Positions 24,605 to 36,448 of a DNA stretch of 64,000 bases are shown in pieces. Position numbers and translations under genes: made by a program. Under the pieces are notes generated by a model that had not been told where the DNA came from, did no database searches, and saw only the letters and a program-made list of their open reading frames with translations. The stretch lies in assembly GCA_013399895.1 (NCBI GenBank), contig VXBA01001334.1:540811-604810 (forward strand). The letters run 5' to 3'. Source of the stretch: Serilophus lunatus (Eukaryota > Chordata > Aves > Passeriformes > Eurylaimidae). Position 1 is the first letter of the stretch. Each line of letters begins with the position of its first letter.

Positions 24605-24915
24605 TTTTGATTTCTGTCCTTCAGTTCCACAAGGGCATGTAGTGATAAGGCAAAAGGGAATGGATTTGAATGGAAAGATGGCAGGTTTGGATTGAATATT
24701 AGGACAAAATTCTTTATTGTGAGGGTGGTGATGGAATGAAACAGTTTGCCTAGAAAACCTGTAGTTGCTCCATCCCTGAAGGTATTCAGGGCCAAGCTGG
24801 ATGAGGCTTGGAGCAACCCAATCTAGTGGAAGTTGTTCATGCCCATGGCAGGGGGTTTGGAATGAGATGACATATAAGATCTCTTCCAACTCAAACCATT
24901 CTATGATTCTATTCT
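24605..24915 (+). mobile_element. CR1 LINE 3' end
   Basis: A + strand CR1 3' UTR with the blocks 'gtgataaggcaaaagggaat' near 24642, 'ggattgaatattaggacaaa' near 24689 and 'gctggatgaggcttggagca' near 24796. The terminal 'gatctcttccaactcaaacc' and ttctatgattctatt end the copy. It contains no meaningful coding sequence. Confidence 0.95.
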
Positions 24916-25377
24916 TTCAGGCCCCAAAATACTCTCATGTTTTGCAGCCCAATCCAAGACTTCAACATGGAGTTGCCTTGATTTCTTTGTTTAGTTTTTT
25001 GAGAAGGAAATAATTGGATCTCATGATTCTTCTTATGGACATAAGACAGGAGACATGAGCTTTTGTAATTCCTAATGCTTTTATCTTAAGAAGTGCTGAG
25101 CAAAGAAAAATATTGCGTTTTTTTAGTAAGTATTTTAGCTTCACTTTATATGTGTTTATAAATCTAAAACACTAGCAGAAAAACACTGTGTCCTGCATTA
25201 CCAGTGTACAACAGACAGGAACACTGAATGCAGCAGGTATTTTTAAGTCAGAGGCCTGTGAGGTTCAGGGACATGTAGCTTACTTTCTGTCAGTGCTCCA
25301 TCCATGCAGACAAACAGTCATCATTCAGCTCTTCCTGGAAGACCTCATTTTTCCTTCTGTTGCATGCTCAGAGTACA
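24916..25377. other. Unique DNA between CR1 copies
   Basis: AT-rich spacer with no recognised element. An open frame runs from 25188 into the next CR1 and has no domain. Confidence 0.5.
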
Positions 25378-25910
25378 GAATCATAGAATTATTGAGGTTG
25401 GAAAAGACCTCGGAGATCAAGTCCAGACTTTCACCACCTTGTCAACTAGAACATTACACTAAGTGCCACATCCAGTCGTTTCTTGAACAATTCCAGGGAG
25501 GGTGATTTCATCACTTCCCTGAACAGTTCATTCCCATGTTTGACAACCTTTTCCATCGAGAAATTCCTCCTGATATCCAACCTGAACCTCCCCTGGTGCA
25601 GCTTGAGGCCAGGTTCCCCTTGTCGTATCACCGGTTGCCTGGGAGAAGAGGCTGGTCCCCACCTGGCCACAATTTCCTTTCAGAGAGTGATAAGGTCACC
25701 CCTGAGTCTCCTTTTCTTCAGGCTAAACAACCACAACTCCCTCAGCTGCTCCTTATAGGACTGGTGTCCCACACCCTTCCCCAGCTCTGTTGTCCTTCTC
25801 TGGACATGCTCTAGCACCTCAATGCATTTCTTGTTGTGAGGGTCCCAGAACTGGACACAGCACTTTTGTTACATCATCAGTGCCACGCACAGAGGGAGAT
25901 GCGTTCCTTC
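25378..25910 (-). mobile_element. CR1 LINE, about 530 bp, inverted, with tail
   Basis: It starts with the inverted tail gaatcatagaattattgagg at 25378. It continues through 'gttggaaaagacctcggaga', 'ttcctcctgatatccaacct' near 25563, 'cttcaggctaaacaaccaca' near 25717 and 'gtccttctctggacatgctc' near 25792. This 3' UTR type differs in detail from the copy at 3495-4480, suggesting another CR1 subfamily. All open frames across it are noncoding readings of the repeat. Confidence 0.95.
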
Positions 25911-28900
25911 AGGAAATATCATCAGGAAAAATCCATAATTCAGAATACTCAAATAACCATTTATAACAGTTTTCTACTCTCCATCTTCTCAAGTTCTTGT
26001 TTTTGTTATTCCTGCTGCATTAGCAGGAAATCTGGGCATATGCCAGCTTGAAAGACTGAGAAGAGACCTATCATAGATGGCTCGAGAGAGACATATGCAA
26101 CTTGAGAACAACTGTCTCCCACTTTCAGCCCGAAGGGAGAAAACAGGGAATATATTAACTGTCAGCAACCTTTAAGTAAAGGGCTCTGCATTTCTAATCA
26201 GAATAGCCTGTAACAATTTGGGGAGTGTGTCTGTCTGTGTATAATGCCTATATTTTTTGGAGGCATAACTAGACTTTAATAAAATAAAATATTTATAGGA
26301 AAGAAAGAGATATTTTGTGGGCAGCAATTTTTAAAGCTGTCAATAACTGTTGTAAGTGCTTCCTTCAAGAAATAAATTGGACCATATTAACCATGTATAT
26401 CATGATTTGAGTCATCACCCTCTAAATTACAGATTGCCAGAAGCTGAGGCTAAACTAGAGGAATAGCCATTGCATATTTGCCTGGTTGCTATTTTTTTTC
26501 TTAAAATATTTGTCTTTGACTACTATCATCAGCAGAATATTAGGCGAGGAAGACCTTTGATATGACCCTGCAAGTCAGGTCCTATCATCCCGAATTATTA
26601 TTACCGACACTGATTTATAGAGCTCTTGCTTTTGTAATTTTATTATAAGTGTTTTCTCCAGGTACTATGCAAACATACAATCACAGTTCTACTGAATTGA
26701 TCCTCTTTGTGGAAGTGTCAAGTAGACCAACAACACGAGTTAACATTCTCAACCTTTTGGTCGTTCAATTGCTGTAGATGAAACAGAGGTCTGGGTAGTA
26801 CTATGTAAACTGCACTTTCATTTGCTACCTGAGGTTCATGGGCAGGACTGAAGGTGTAACAAGAACAATAGAGAGTCACATTGGCAAAGTTTTTGTACAG
26901 GGCTCAGGTTCACTCTGTTTTACTTTAAGGGCTTACCTGAGTCACACAATTTAGAATAGTACTTACTTGACCTTCCTCTATAAGCAGGTGAAGATAGGTC
27001 AGGAATTAACACATTTCCCAGGCAAGGTGGGATGCACTCCTTTTTTCTGACAGATTACAGAAAATTTAGGATGATTGCACTCCTAATTTGGATGCCTTAG
27101 TTATCACTCAATGGGATGAATGGGGGAGTCCTTAACAGAGTAAAGGTTACTATATGAATTTTCAGAATGGAAACAGTCAAACCAGGGATATAATACTGGA
27201 GCAAAACTAAAATATCATAAGAATAAATCACTTTTTTTTCCTCTCTTTGAAGGAACAAAGATAACCTAGTCCCTAAACCATTTATTAAAAACTGAGACTA
27301 GTTTAGTTTACACAGTAAATTGTGAGTTGCTTTTTTACAACACTGTTATAAAATTGTATTTTTTTCATTTTTTTAAAAATGTTTTTTAAGGTATAGCAGT
27401 GATAATATGAAATAAAATATACAACACTTGTTGGGTTTTGCTTTCATGACAAATAGGCACTGACAAATCCATGCCACATTACCATCCTTGATTGCTCTGA
27501 TGGAACTCATTTTCATCTCCTGTTCCTCTAATTACATGAAAATTGCATACTTTTTATGCATGACACATTTTCTGCAGCTTTAGAAAAAGGTTCTGAAAGG
27601 GAAAAAAAAAAACATTTATCAGTTTCTATCCCTCAGTCATAAAGGCTATATGTCATCTAACCAGCGATCAATCCAGCTTTAACTGCCAGTTTTCTCTCCT
27701 ATTGTTATAATCAGAAAAAGAAGTACATAAAAAAATATGGGGTTAGGTGTGTTTTTCCCCCTTATCTTTTAAGAATTGAGATTTAGAGTGGTCTTGTCAC
27801 CAGTCTGTTATTCTATTTCCATCCCTACCTTTCCTAATTTCAGATTTTCAAGTGTGGATAAATGATTCAACATCAGAGTAAGTAAGTAGAAAAGACTAAC
27901 TTTGAACAATAGCACGGCTAAAGCTTTTACCCCATTCATCAGGTTTTGTTGAAGATTTATTTTAATAGCCAGATGAAAGAAGTAAAAATCACCATCATTG
28001 CTGCAGAGACATTAAACAGTAAGTGGACAGTACTAATAAATTACACATACAAGGATAAATTAGATGCCACATACCTGGTTTTTAGTTATTTGTTTGCTTC
28101 CATGATGGAAAATGGATGTGTAGAGGAGAAATAAAAGTTGATGTCATCAGGCTATATTTAACTGGAATGGGTTTGCACTAGCTGAGCGCATTTACTTCTT
28201 TCTGGAGTAGGAAGTTGTCTCTGCATTTTTGTCCTGACAATATTGATGGTGAAATGTTCTCAGTGTGTAAAGACTTCCATCCAGACAGACAACAGAAGCT
28301 CCAGTTGCTTGCAAGACTCTCTGGAGGTTTGTTCAAAATCCTTATAAAACTTAAGCAGTGATCAGTCCCCGAGCTTTGAAGACAAATGTGTTTCAGGATG
28401 TTGCTATAGTCCTGGGGTTTATTTCTAAGTAACTCATTATTCATGCTAATTCTTGTAAGTCAGAAATTTGTAGCAGCAGAGAATATGTATACAATTGAAT
28501 TAAACAAAACATTCATGCTCCTTTCTGAATGGGACCCTAACTTGGTCCTTGGATATGCAGAACACTCCACCTTCAGTCACAGGTCAAAGCTGAGAATCTT
28601 GCTAGAATAAATGAGATAAATCCATACTGGATACTTGAAAGTAAGTACTGAAACTCCTGATTTCTTTCCTTGTGTTGAATCAGTTCTTAAGTCGATGGCA
28701 AAAACAAAATCTTTACAGACAGAACAAAGTAAAGCTGTGTGGCCCGCAGTGCTGGCAATGCCAGCAGACAATGAAAGCACACCTATGTCTAGTAACTACA
28801 CTGCCCTTCTACCTACTGCTGTACACAGAAAAGACTTGTGCTGGGAAATGCCTCTCTCAGGAAACCCACTGTCCATATTCAAACTTCATAATCAAGAAAG

Positions 28901-31585
28901 TGCAAGTATTTAAACTTCAGAAATGAGATTAATTTATGCAGATTTTTGAGTTAAAATCAAAAGGATCTTGATGGTAAGAGCACAGAGAAGAGCTTCTTGC
29001 AGCATTCACAGCAAAATGGCAAGCCAGAAAATAAAGCTGGAAAGACACATCCTGAAGAAAGAGTGCCATGAGCTCATGCTAGTCTGGTCTACATGCAGTT
29101 TATTTCCAACATAAAACATTCACAAATAAATAAAGTACTAATCTGTCCCTCTTAAATATCCATCCACATTACAGCGAGACTTCTTTCCCCTTTCCCTCAG
29201 ATTTGTTTATTACACCCACTGGTTACATCATCTATTAAATTAACCCCCAATCTAGTCCTTAAAAACCTGTGTAACCTTGAGTAAAGTTATCACAGATGAT
29301 AAAGGCATCACAGACAACTAATCCAACTTCACTTCAGTCCCTACAATGCTTTTATCTTTGTAATTTGTTCTGGTGCTGGGGATGAATAAAAAGGAGCTTT
29401 ACTAATCACCAGAGAAAAGTTATGCACATTGTGTGTGTTCAAAACTGGGGACTAAATTCTGTGTACTCTTCAGAACAGGGACTGTCTCCAGCCAGGGATG
29501 AAATTTTCAGTGAATTTGATAGAATTATTGTACTCATTTTACCAGCGTCAAGATTTAATTCCGTGTTTTGTGGCTTGCATAATGTTTAGTTCACTGGGGC
29601 CCCTACACACTGGTAAAATATTGTCAATTAATAATAATGAATTTGTTTATTTTCTTTTTCTGAAGCTATGAAAAGGAACCTTTAAATAATTAACATCCAC
29701 TCTGGGTTTTTTTTGAAAACTCTGTATTTTCTATGTGTTTTTAATAATGACAGTAAGATAATTAACTATGAATTAACACATTTCAGAATGAAAGCAGCAG
29801 CAAAGTTTTATAAGATTTTCAAAGAAAAGAAAATCATGCTTTTTATCTGTTTTTCCTTGTTATTCGATACCTAGATATTAGTATAGGGAATTTCTAGGTT
29901 TATAATGACAATTGTTTAGATAGCAAGTTTTTCTTTGGGTCTATATTGAATTTGAGTCTACAGTCTCTTTTGCACTATGACATACAGTTGACAACTAGAC
30001 GACATTCAATGATCCCAGAATTTCATGAGTGAGATATAAATGTATGCATGTTGAAAAATCATGCCCCAAAAATGCCTAATACAAGGGCTTATCCTTAATA
30101 TTCTCTGGAAACAGTAAATTAATACATATCTTAATGTCAACAATGATATGTAGCTTTGAGAATGAAGATTATGACAATGAAATGTTATATTTTCAGAGAA
30201 ATATCAGCAATGTTGTTCCTGTTCCCAGTAGTAATTATTTGTTTGACCTCTGATGTGTTCCACTGCATTTCTAAGTCTTAGGATCCCTTCATATAAAGAT
30301 AGATCCAAAACTCTTGATGAGAACACCCATAAATTATTCTCCTTGCAATGAGTAATGAAACCAACTATTTCTGAAGCGGCATCTAAAGTAATTTGTTCTT
30401 AAAATTTTGCAGAAAGTTAAATAATATATAATTACAGGTATTAAATGTGAAGGAACAAGGTTTTTAACACTTTGCGAATGCCAGAACCGCCTGACCTGAT
30501 AATGTCATTCCTGTATGGTAAATTGCTCTAATCCAGAACCACTTTTTGGGGGTATACAGGCATTTTTTTTAGTTCTTGTAGAAAGAATGGTGAGTAGTTT
30601 CTTCCATGTTGGAGGAAATGTAAAGCCTGATGGGCTGAATCAGGTACATGTCATTTGTCTGAGTTGAAAGAAAATATACAATTTTGCAATTAAAGGGATT
30701 TAGCAAGAAATTCATAGGGGGTGTAATTAAGAATGATGGGATGAAATCAAGGAAACAAAAATGTGTTAAAATATTACAGCATGCACCTTACTGTGAGATC
30801 TATTAGATTATGGAAATATTTATTACTGGAATGCATAAAACTCTGGGTCTACCAAGCAGTGAATAATAAGGTCTAGGCTGAGTCTGAACACTGGGCATAA
30901 GCAAAAGGCAGATATATATAAGAGAAGTTAAAGAAGAAAAAAAATATTTTTTTGTTTTTTCTTTTAAATGAAGTTCAGAGGCACAGCCAATGGACAAGAA
31001 AAATAAACTATTGAAACGTATATAAATAGTATAGAAATATACATCAAGGCAGGTATTTAGTTGAGCACCCAAATACTGGATTAACTAGAACTCACACCAC
31101 TTGATCAGAGAATCCAACAACTTCTGCATATCCCTTTAATATAAAGGAGTAAATATTGTTCCATCACCTCTTTTTTAATTCTGCAACGTTGCTTTTCTTT
31201 CCTTTGTGTAATAATTGATTAATTACTTAATTATCAGTGATTCAATATATGACATTTATCAAAAATGGGTAAAAATTCCAGTGGAAAAAAATTGTATACC
31301 TTTGACTGAGGAAATTAAATAGAAAAGTAGTTCATAATGTCTCATTGAAGCTGCTGATAATTTTAATTTCCAACATCATCATCATCATATTCAAGATAAT
31401 AAAGCAGTAAAAACATTGACAGTCTATCTCAGCTTTATTATGGAATCAGATTACTTCTGAGACAGGGTCAGTATATATTATGATCAATGAGGAGTGACAA
31501 TATATCCCGGAGTGTGGGCTGTCTTGGCATAGTACAGCCCTGACAAAGTAGAACTGTTCTGTAGTATTGTTTATATACATTTTGT
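25911..31585. other. 5.7-kb unique region, no gene seen
   Basis: Single-copy AT-rich DNA with short A and T runs (for example 27601-27612 and around 27361-27390). Frames at 28635-28913 (92 codons) and 28672-28926 (84 codons, cysteine-rich) overlap in different phases and match nothing I know. No repeat family, RNA gene or promoter was recognised. Confidence 0.45.
31372..31388. repeat. Short (ATC)n microsatellite
   Basis: About five uninterrupted ATC units. A similar short ATT/ATC mixture lies near 32203-32232. Confidence 0.7.
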
Positions 31586-31825
31586 ATAAGCTTTGTAGAG
31601 AAGGTTTAGGCTTGATATCGGGAAAAGATTTTTCACTGAAAGGGTGATTGGCCATTGGAATGGGCTGCCCAGGGAGGTGGTGGAGTCAACATTCCTGGAG
31701 GTGTTTAGAAGACTGGATGAGGCATTTGGTGTCATGGTTCAGACGATGGGTTAGTGTTGGATTATGGGTTGGACTCAATGACCTCAAAGGTCTCTTCCAA
31801 CCTTGTTAAGACTGTGATACTGTGA
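31586..31825 (+). mobile_element. CR1 LINE 3' end
   Basis: A + strand CR1 3' UTR: 'aaggtttaggcttgatatcg' at 31601, 'tgggctgcccagggaggtgg' near 31661, 'tgtttagaagactggatgag' near 31702, 'gttggactcaatgacctcaa' near 31769, and 'ctcttccaacc'. It is closed by degenerate octamers (actgtgatactgtga). It closely resembles the 8880-9335 copy and is probably the same subfamily. Confidence 0.95.
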
Positions 31826-33368
31826 AAATCAGTGAACAACTTCTACAGAAAAATAATCTAAGACACTCTTGCAGTAGCAGAAGACTGAACATTTCATGTT
31901 TTGCTCAAGCCAGGCCTTTCACTAAGGGCAAGAGCAGAGAAAGGCATACAAAGCCTTGCAAGACCACCCTTTTAGAGAAATTAAAGGCTAAGGGGAACCT
32001 TCTAAATCTGGGGCCATAAGTCAAATACCCACATCAAAAACTAAGAATCTAACTTGAGACCAAAAAACAATGTCTCACTTACTGGCTGAGATGCTTGAGC
32101 TTTTCTTTTATTTAAAATAAGTAATAGAAGGCAGGCCTAAGGGTAGGTAATGCATCTGTATTATTCATGCTCATAATGCAGTTTCTTCTGGTCAGGATTT
32201 ACTATTGTTATTAATTATTATTATCATCATCATAAGTAGTATTGTCATTATTACCTTCCTCTGTGTCTTTACCTGAAATCCTAACGTGCCAGCAAAACAG
32301 GAGTACTGCCGCAAATGAAATATTGTACCTAGTTTCAGTCATCTGGCTATTCCCAGCATCCCCACAGATAATACCACAAACATGTAACAGTTGATGATTT
32401 AAGATGATTTAAGAAAAAAGTTACATTTATTAGAAATGCCTTTGAGAAAAACAGAGATGCCATTACTCAGAAATGCTGCTGTGTACTATTTTGTTTGGAA
32501 GTCAGTTAAAAAGTGGAACAGTCCAATAGCCAATGCCTACATTAATGGTAGTCAATATATCAAAACACTCTTAGTTATTCTCCAAAAGTTTTTGCTAGTT
32601 TTGCTTCACCTAAAATACTCTGCTCTTACTCTAGTATATACAGGATCATCAAATTAAAATGACTTATTATTCATCTTTGTTTATTATAAGTACCGACTAT
32701 GTTTTGCTTCAGGGCAGATTTAGACTGAAGTTGCTATACATTAAAATGCTAACAGTATGAAAAGAAAGGATTGCTCAATTTGCAGGTATATGAAAGAATG
32801 AGAATTGATGCCTGAGCCCTAACTGAGCTCACAAGGTCTGAAGTGAAGTCACTTGTCCTGAAGGCCCATATGGCTAAAAGACTATTTAAGGTATTATTTA
32901 TTTTTTTTGTTATATGTTTTATGCTTATAGCATTGGCAGTAAATAAACACACTGAAGAAGAAAACACTACTTAACGAGGAGTAGATGAGATTGAATGTGA
33001 CTGTTCCAGACCTGTACAAGAGGCACTGGCCCATTAAATGAATGTGTAGAGCTACTTCTTAATGTGTTAGCCAAGTAATCAATTTCTGAAAATACCAAAT
33101 AATTTAAAAATAGCCCTGTCTGACCTGAACCAGTTCTGGCATCAGACCACGCATTTCTCAGGTACCTACTTCTTCCTTAATCAATCAGTTGTGACATTTT
33201 TCCTTTTTCCTTTTATACCTTTTTTTTCCTCCCTCTCTGTTTTATAAACTTTCTTTTATAAAATTATGTGGCCAGCCAACCTCAAGAGACAAAATTATTA
33301 AGCTTCTTTTAATATTCCATTAGCTTTGTAGCCCATTAACACATTGGAGTGGTTGTAAAGGGAGAATC
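31826..33368. other. Unique DNA, no gene seen
   Basis: AT-rich DNA with a short ATT/ATC-rich stretch near 32203-32232 and no open frame above about 75 codons. The right edge is the left boundary of the duplicated block. Confidence 0.5.
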
Positions 33369-33385
33369 AATACAGCAGACACAGC

Positions 33386-33560
33386 ACCACTCTGGAAACT
33401 AGGACCCTGGGGGTCTGCTCGTGGTGTTGGATTCACTTTGCTCTACAACCTTGAGCCAGCCACTTAACCTCTTGATGCCTCAGTTTATTCAGCTGTAAGC
33501 AAATGTAACAACATTTGCATACTGCACAAAGGTCTTGAGAAATATAATTTGTAAACCTGA
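33386..33560 (+). mobile_element. MIR-type SINE (left copy)
   Basis: The core reads 'accttgagccagccacttaa', 'cctcttgatgcctcagttta' and 'ttcagctgtaagc', which follows the MIR core order (accttgggcaagtcacttaa, cctctgtgcctcagtttc, ctcatctgtaaaa). A degraded 5' tRNA-like part appears upstream (ctctggaaactaggaccctg). It is old and noncoding. The identical second copy is at 35262-35436. Confidence 0.75.
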
Positions 33561-34320
33561 GGCAATGCACATCCATTCATGCCTACGCAGATTTGTAATT
33601 CTCTTACAGAAGTCAAGTGGAAATCTGAGGTCACTTCAGGAAATATTGTTTTTAACATTTGATGTCTGCTTTGAGATCTTTGAATAAAACAGGTTTTTCA
33701 GATCCAAGTGTAGAATCCAGTGAAGATAGACTGGAATACAGTTATAATGGGGCCAAAACTAAATTAGAAAAAAAATATTATAAAGAGTGCTGGAAAAGAT
33801 ATATTTATCTTTTTTTTATATGGTAGAATTCATAGTCATTGGGAGTTCCTAAGGCTAGATTTTACACAACTATAAAGTTCAAGTAGATATGTATACACAC
33901 AAACATCTCTTGTTATCCTAAGTGACTTTATCCAAAGATTCACTCATACACTCAGGAAAGAAGTTTGTCTCTAACATTAGTGATCACAAGGTAGACAAGC
34001 AGCCACATTGAAAATGTGATGAAATAACAACCACTAGTTTTGAGGGATTTATGGCTGTTAGCCAATATAATAATTACTGTGTTATCATGTTCTAATCAAC
34101 GCTTGTATTGAAAATGCAGATAAGCCCCGCTGGATTTGCCCTGAACCATTTGTAAGAGTATGTGCTGGAAGGGATTTCTCTGCCTGGCTTTTTTTTAAAG
34201 GTCTGTATATCTCACTAGACTATCTTCATAATTTTCCCTGAAATCAGAGCATCTACTAGTGGTTGCGTGCATTTCTATAATCTTTCAAGTAATTTCTCAT
34301 CGATTGTTCAAATATATTAC

Positions 34321-34572
34321 AGAATCATAGAACAGTTTGGGTTGAAGATCAGGGATGCCACTCACCAGGATCAGGTTGCTCAAAACCCTATTCAAGCTGT
34401 CCTTGAACACTCCAGAAATGAGCAGACACAGCCCCTCTGGACATCCTGTGCCGGGGCCTCAACCTCTTCACAGAAAAGAATTTATTCCTAATATCCTATC
34501 TAAACCTCTCTTTAGTTTAAAACCATTTCCACTTGTCCTATCACCATCTGTTTGTATAAAAAGTCCCTTTCC
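34321..34572 (-). mobile_element. CR1 LINE fragment, inverted (left copy)
   Basis: It begins with the inverted tail agaatcatagaacagtttgg. It continues through 'caggatcaggttgctcaaaa', 'aagctgtccttgaacactcc', 'attcctaatatcctatctaa' and 'cacttgtcctatcaccatct'. Two short overlapping frames inside (74 and 84 codons) are readings of the repeat. The second copy is at 36197-36448. Confidence 0.93.
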
Positions 34573-35047
34573 CATATATGCAATTCCCTTAAATATAATT
34601 CCTATATAAACCTGGTTCAGTAGGCTTCTGAGAAAAAAAGGCAAGGCAACCAGCAGTTTTTTTGTTTTTTCAATTCACTTGTCTAAGAGAAAGATGAATC
34701 TTCATTTCCAAACAGTAGTGCTAAAAAGATTAAAGTTGAAGGACTGAAACTGACACCCAAGAGAACCTTTTTTGAAGGCTATATCCATTAAATCATGTTA
34801 TTTCAAGTAATTAAGCACAGACTCTCAAGATAGAAATCTTAGACTTCTTGTTTTCCATTGTAACAGGACAATCAGCTTAAGCATTGCTTGTATCAGGCAG
34901 GGAAACATTTCTATATGAGGAGGAACAACTAGAAATGGACTTTCTGTACAGATGCTGTAGTATGAGTTGCCCTATACCACATGATGAGAGAATACTGAGC
35001 AAATACGTGGGCACCAAAAGCTGGTGGATGTATAACAGAGGAGGGTG

Positions 35048-35244
35048 NNNNNNNNNNNNNNNNNNNNNNNNNNNNNNNNNNNNNNNNNNNNNNNNNNNNN
35101 NNNNNNNNNNNNNNNNNNNNNNNNNNNNNNNNNNNNNNNNNNNNNNNNNNNNNNNNNNNNNNNNNNNNNNNNNNNNNNNNNNNNNNNNNNNNNNNNNNNN
35201 NNNNNNNNNNNNNNNNNNNNNNNNNNNNNNNNNNNNNNNNNNNN
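35048..35244. other. Assembly gap, 197 N
   Basis: A run of 197 unknown bases. Open frames that appear to cross it are meaningless. Its flanks are two copies of the same sequence, so the gap may have no real counterpart in the genome. Confidence 1.
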
Positions 35245-35261
35245 AATACAGCAGACACAGC

Positions 35262-35436
35262 ACCACTCTGGAAACTAGGACCCTGGGGGTCTGCTCGTGG
35301 TGTTGGATTCACTTTGCTCTACAACCTTGAGCCAGCCACTTAACCTCTTGATGCCTCAGTTTATTCAGCTGTAAGCAAATGTAACAACATTTGCATACTG
35401 CACAAAGGTCTTGAGAAATATAATTTGTAAACCTGA
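35262..35436 (+). mobile_element. MIR-type SINE (right copy)
   Basis: Identical to the element at 33386-33560. It counts as the same locus if the duplication is an assembly artefact. Confidence 0.75.
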
Positions 35437-36196
35437 GGCAATGCACATCCATTCATGCCTACGCAGATTTGTAATTCTCTTACAGAAGTCAAGTGGAAAT
35501 CTGAGGTCACTTCAGGAAATATTGTTTTTAACATTTGATGTCTGCTTTGAGATCTTTGAATAAAACAGGTTTTTCAGATCCAAGTGTAGAATCCAGTGAA
35601 GATAGACTGGAATACAGTTATAATGGGGCCAAAACTAAATTAGAAAAAAAATATTATAAAGAGTGCTGGAAAAGATATATTTATCTTTTTTTTATATGGT
35701 AGAATTCATAGTCATTGGGAGTTCCTAAGGCTAGATTTTACACAACTATAAAGTTCAAGTAGATATGTATACACACAAACATCTCTTGTTATCCTAAGTG
35801 ACTTTATCCAAAGATTCACTCATACACTCAGGAAAGAAATTTGTCTCTAACATTAGTGATCACAAGGTAGACAAGCAGCCACATTGAAAATGTGATGAAA
35901 TAACAACCACTAGTTTTGAGGGATTTATGGCTGTTAGCCAATATAATAATTACTGTGTTATCATGTTCTAATCAACGCTTGTATTGAAAATGCAGATAAG
36001 CCCCGCTGGATTTGCCCTGAACCATTTGTAAGAGTATGTGCTGGAAGGGATTTCTCTGCCTGGCTTTTTTTTAAAGGTCTGTATATCTCACTAGACTATC
36101 TTCATAATTTTCCCTGAAATCAGAGCATCTACTAGTGGTTGCGTGCATTTCTATAATCTTTCAAGTAATTTCTCATCGATTGTTCAAATATATTAC

Positions 36197-36448
36197 AGAA
36201 TCATAGAACAGTTTGGGTTGAAGATCAGGGATGCCACTCACCAGGATCAGGTTGCTCAAAACCCTATTCAAGCTGTCCTTGAACACTCCAGAAATGAGCA
36301 GACACAGCCCCTCTGGACATCCTGTGCCGGGGCCTCAACCTCTTCACAGAAAAGAATTTATTCCTAATATCCTATCTAAACCTCTCTTTAGTTTAAAACC
36401 ATTTCCACTTGTCCTATCACCATCTGTTTGTATAAAAAGTCCCTTTCC
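36197..36448 (-). mobile_element. CR1 LINE fragment, inverted (right copy)
   Basis: Identical to the element at 34321-34572. It counts as the same insertion if the duplication is an assembly artefact. Confidence 0.93.

Larger units (their letters stand above)
33369..35047. repeat. Left copy of a 1679-bp duplicated block
   Basis: This segment recurs at 35245-36923 with a constant offset of 1876 bp. By eye I see one difference: G at 33963 against A at 35839. The left copy ends exactly at the N gap and the right copy begins exactly after it. It contains a MIR-like SINE and a CR1 fragment in both copies. Near-identity plus boundaries set by the gap point to unmerged contig ends or two haplotypes placed in tandem, and less to a real recent duplication. 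Confidence 0.97.

Noticed and set aside
25483..25814. Two overlapping frames of about 92 codons
   Set aside because: They are + strand readings of an inverted CR1 3' region.
26930..26942. Minus-strand splice donor-like CAG/GTAAGC
   Set aside because: No paired acceptor or open frame; such motifs occur by chance every few kilobases.
28635..28926. Cysteine-rich overlapping frames
   Set aside because: Two frames overlap out of phase with no domain spacing of cysteines that I recognise and no splice boundaries.
34877..35330. Long frames crossing the N gap
   Set aside because: They consist largely of unknown residues and exist only because N blocks stop codons.
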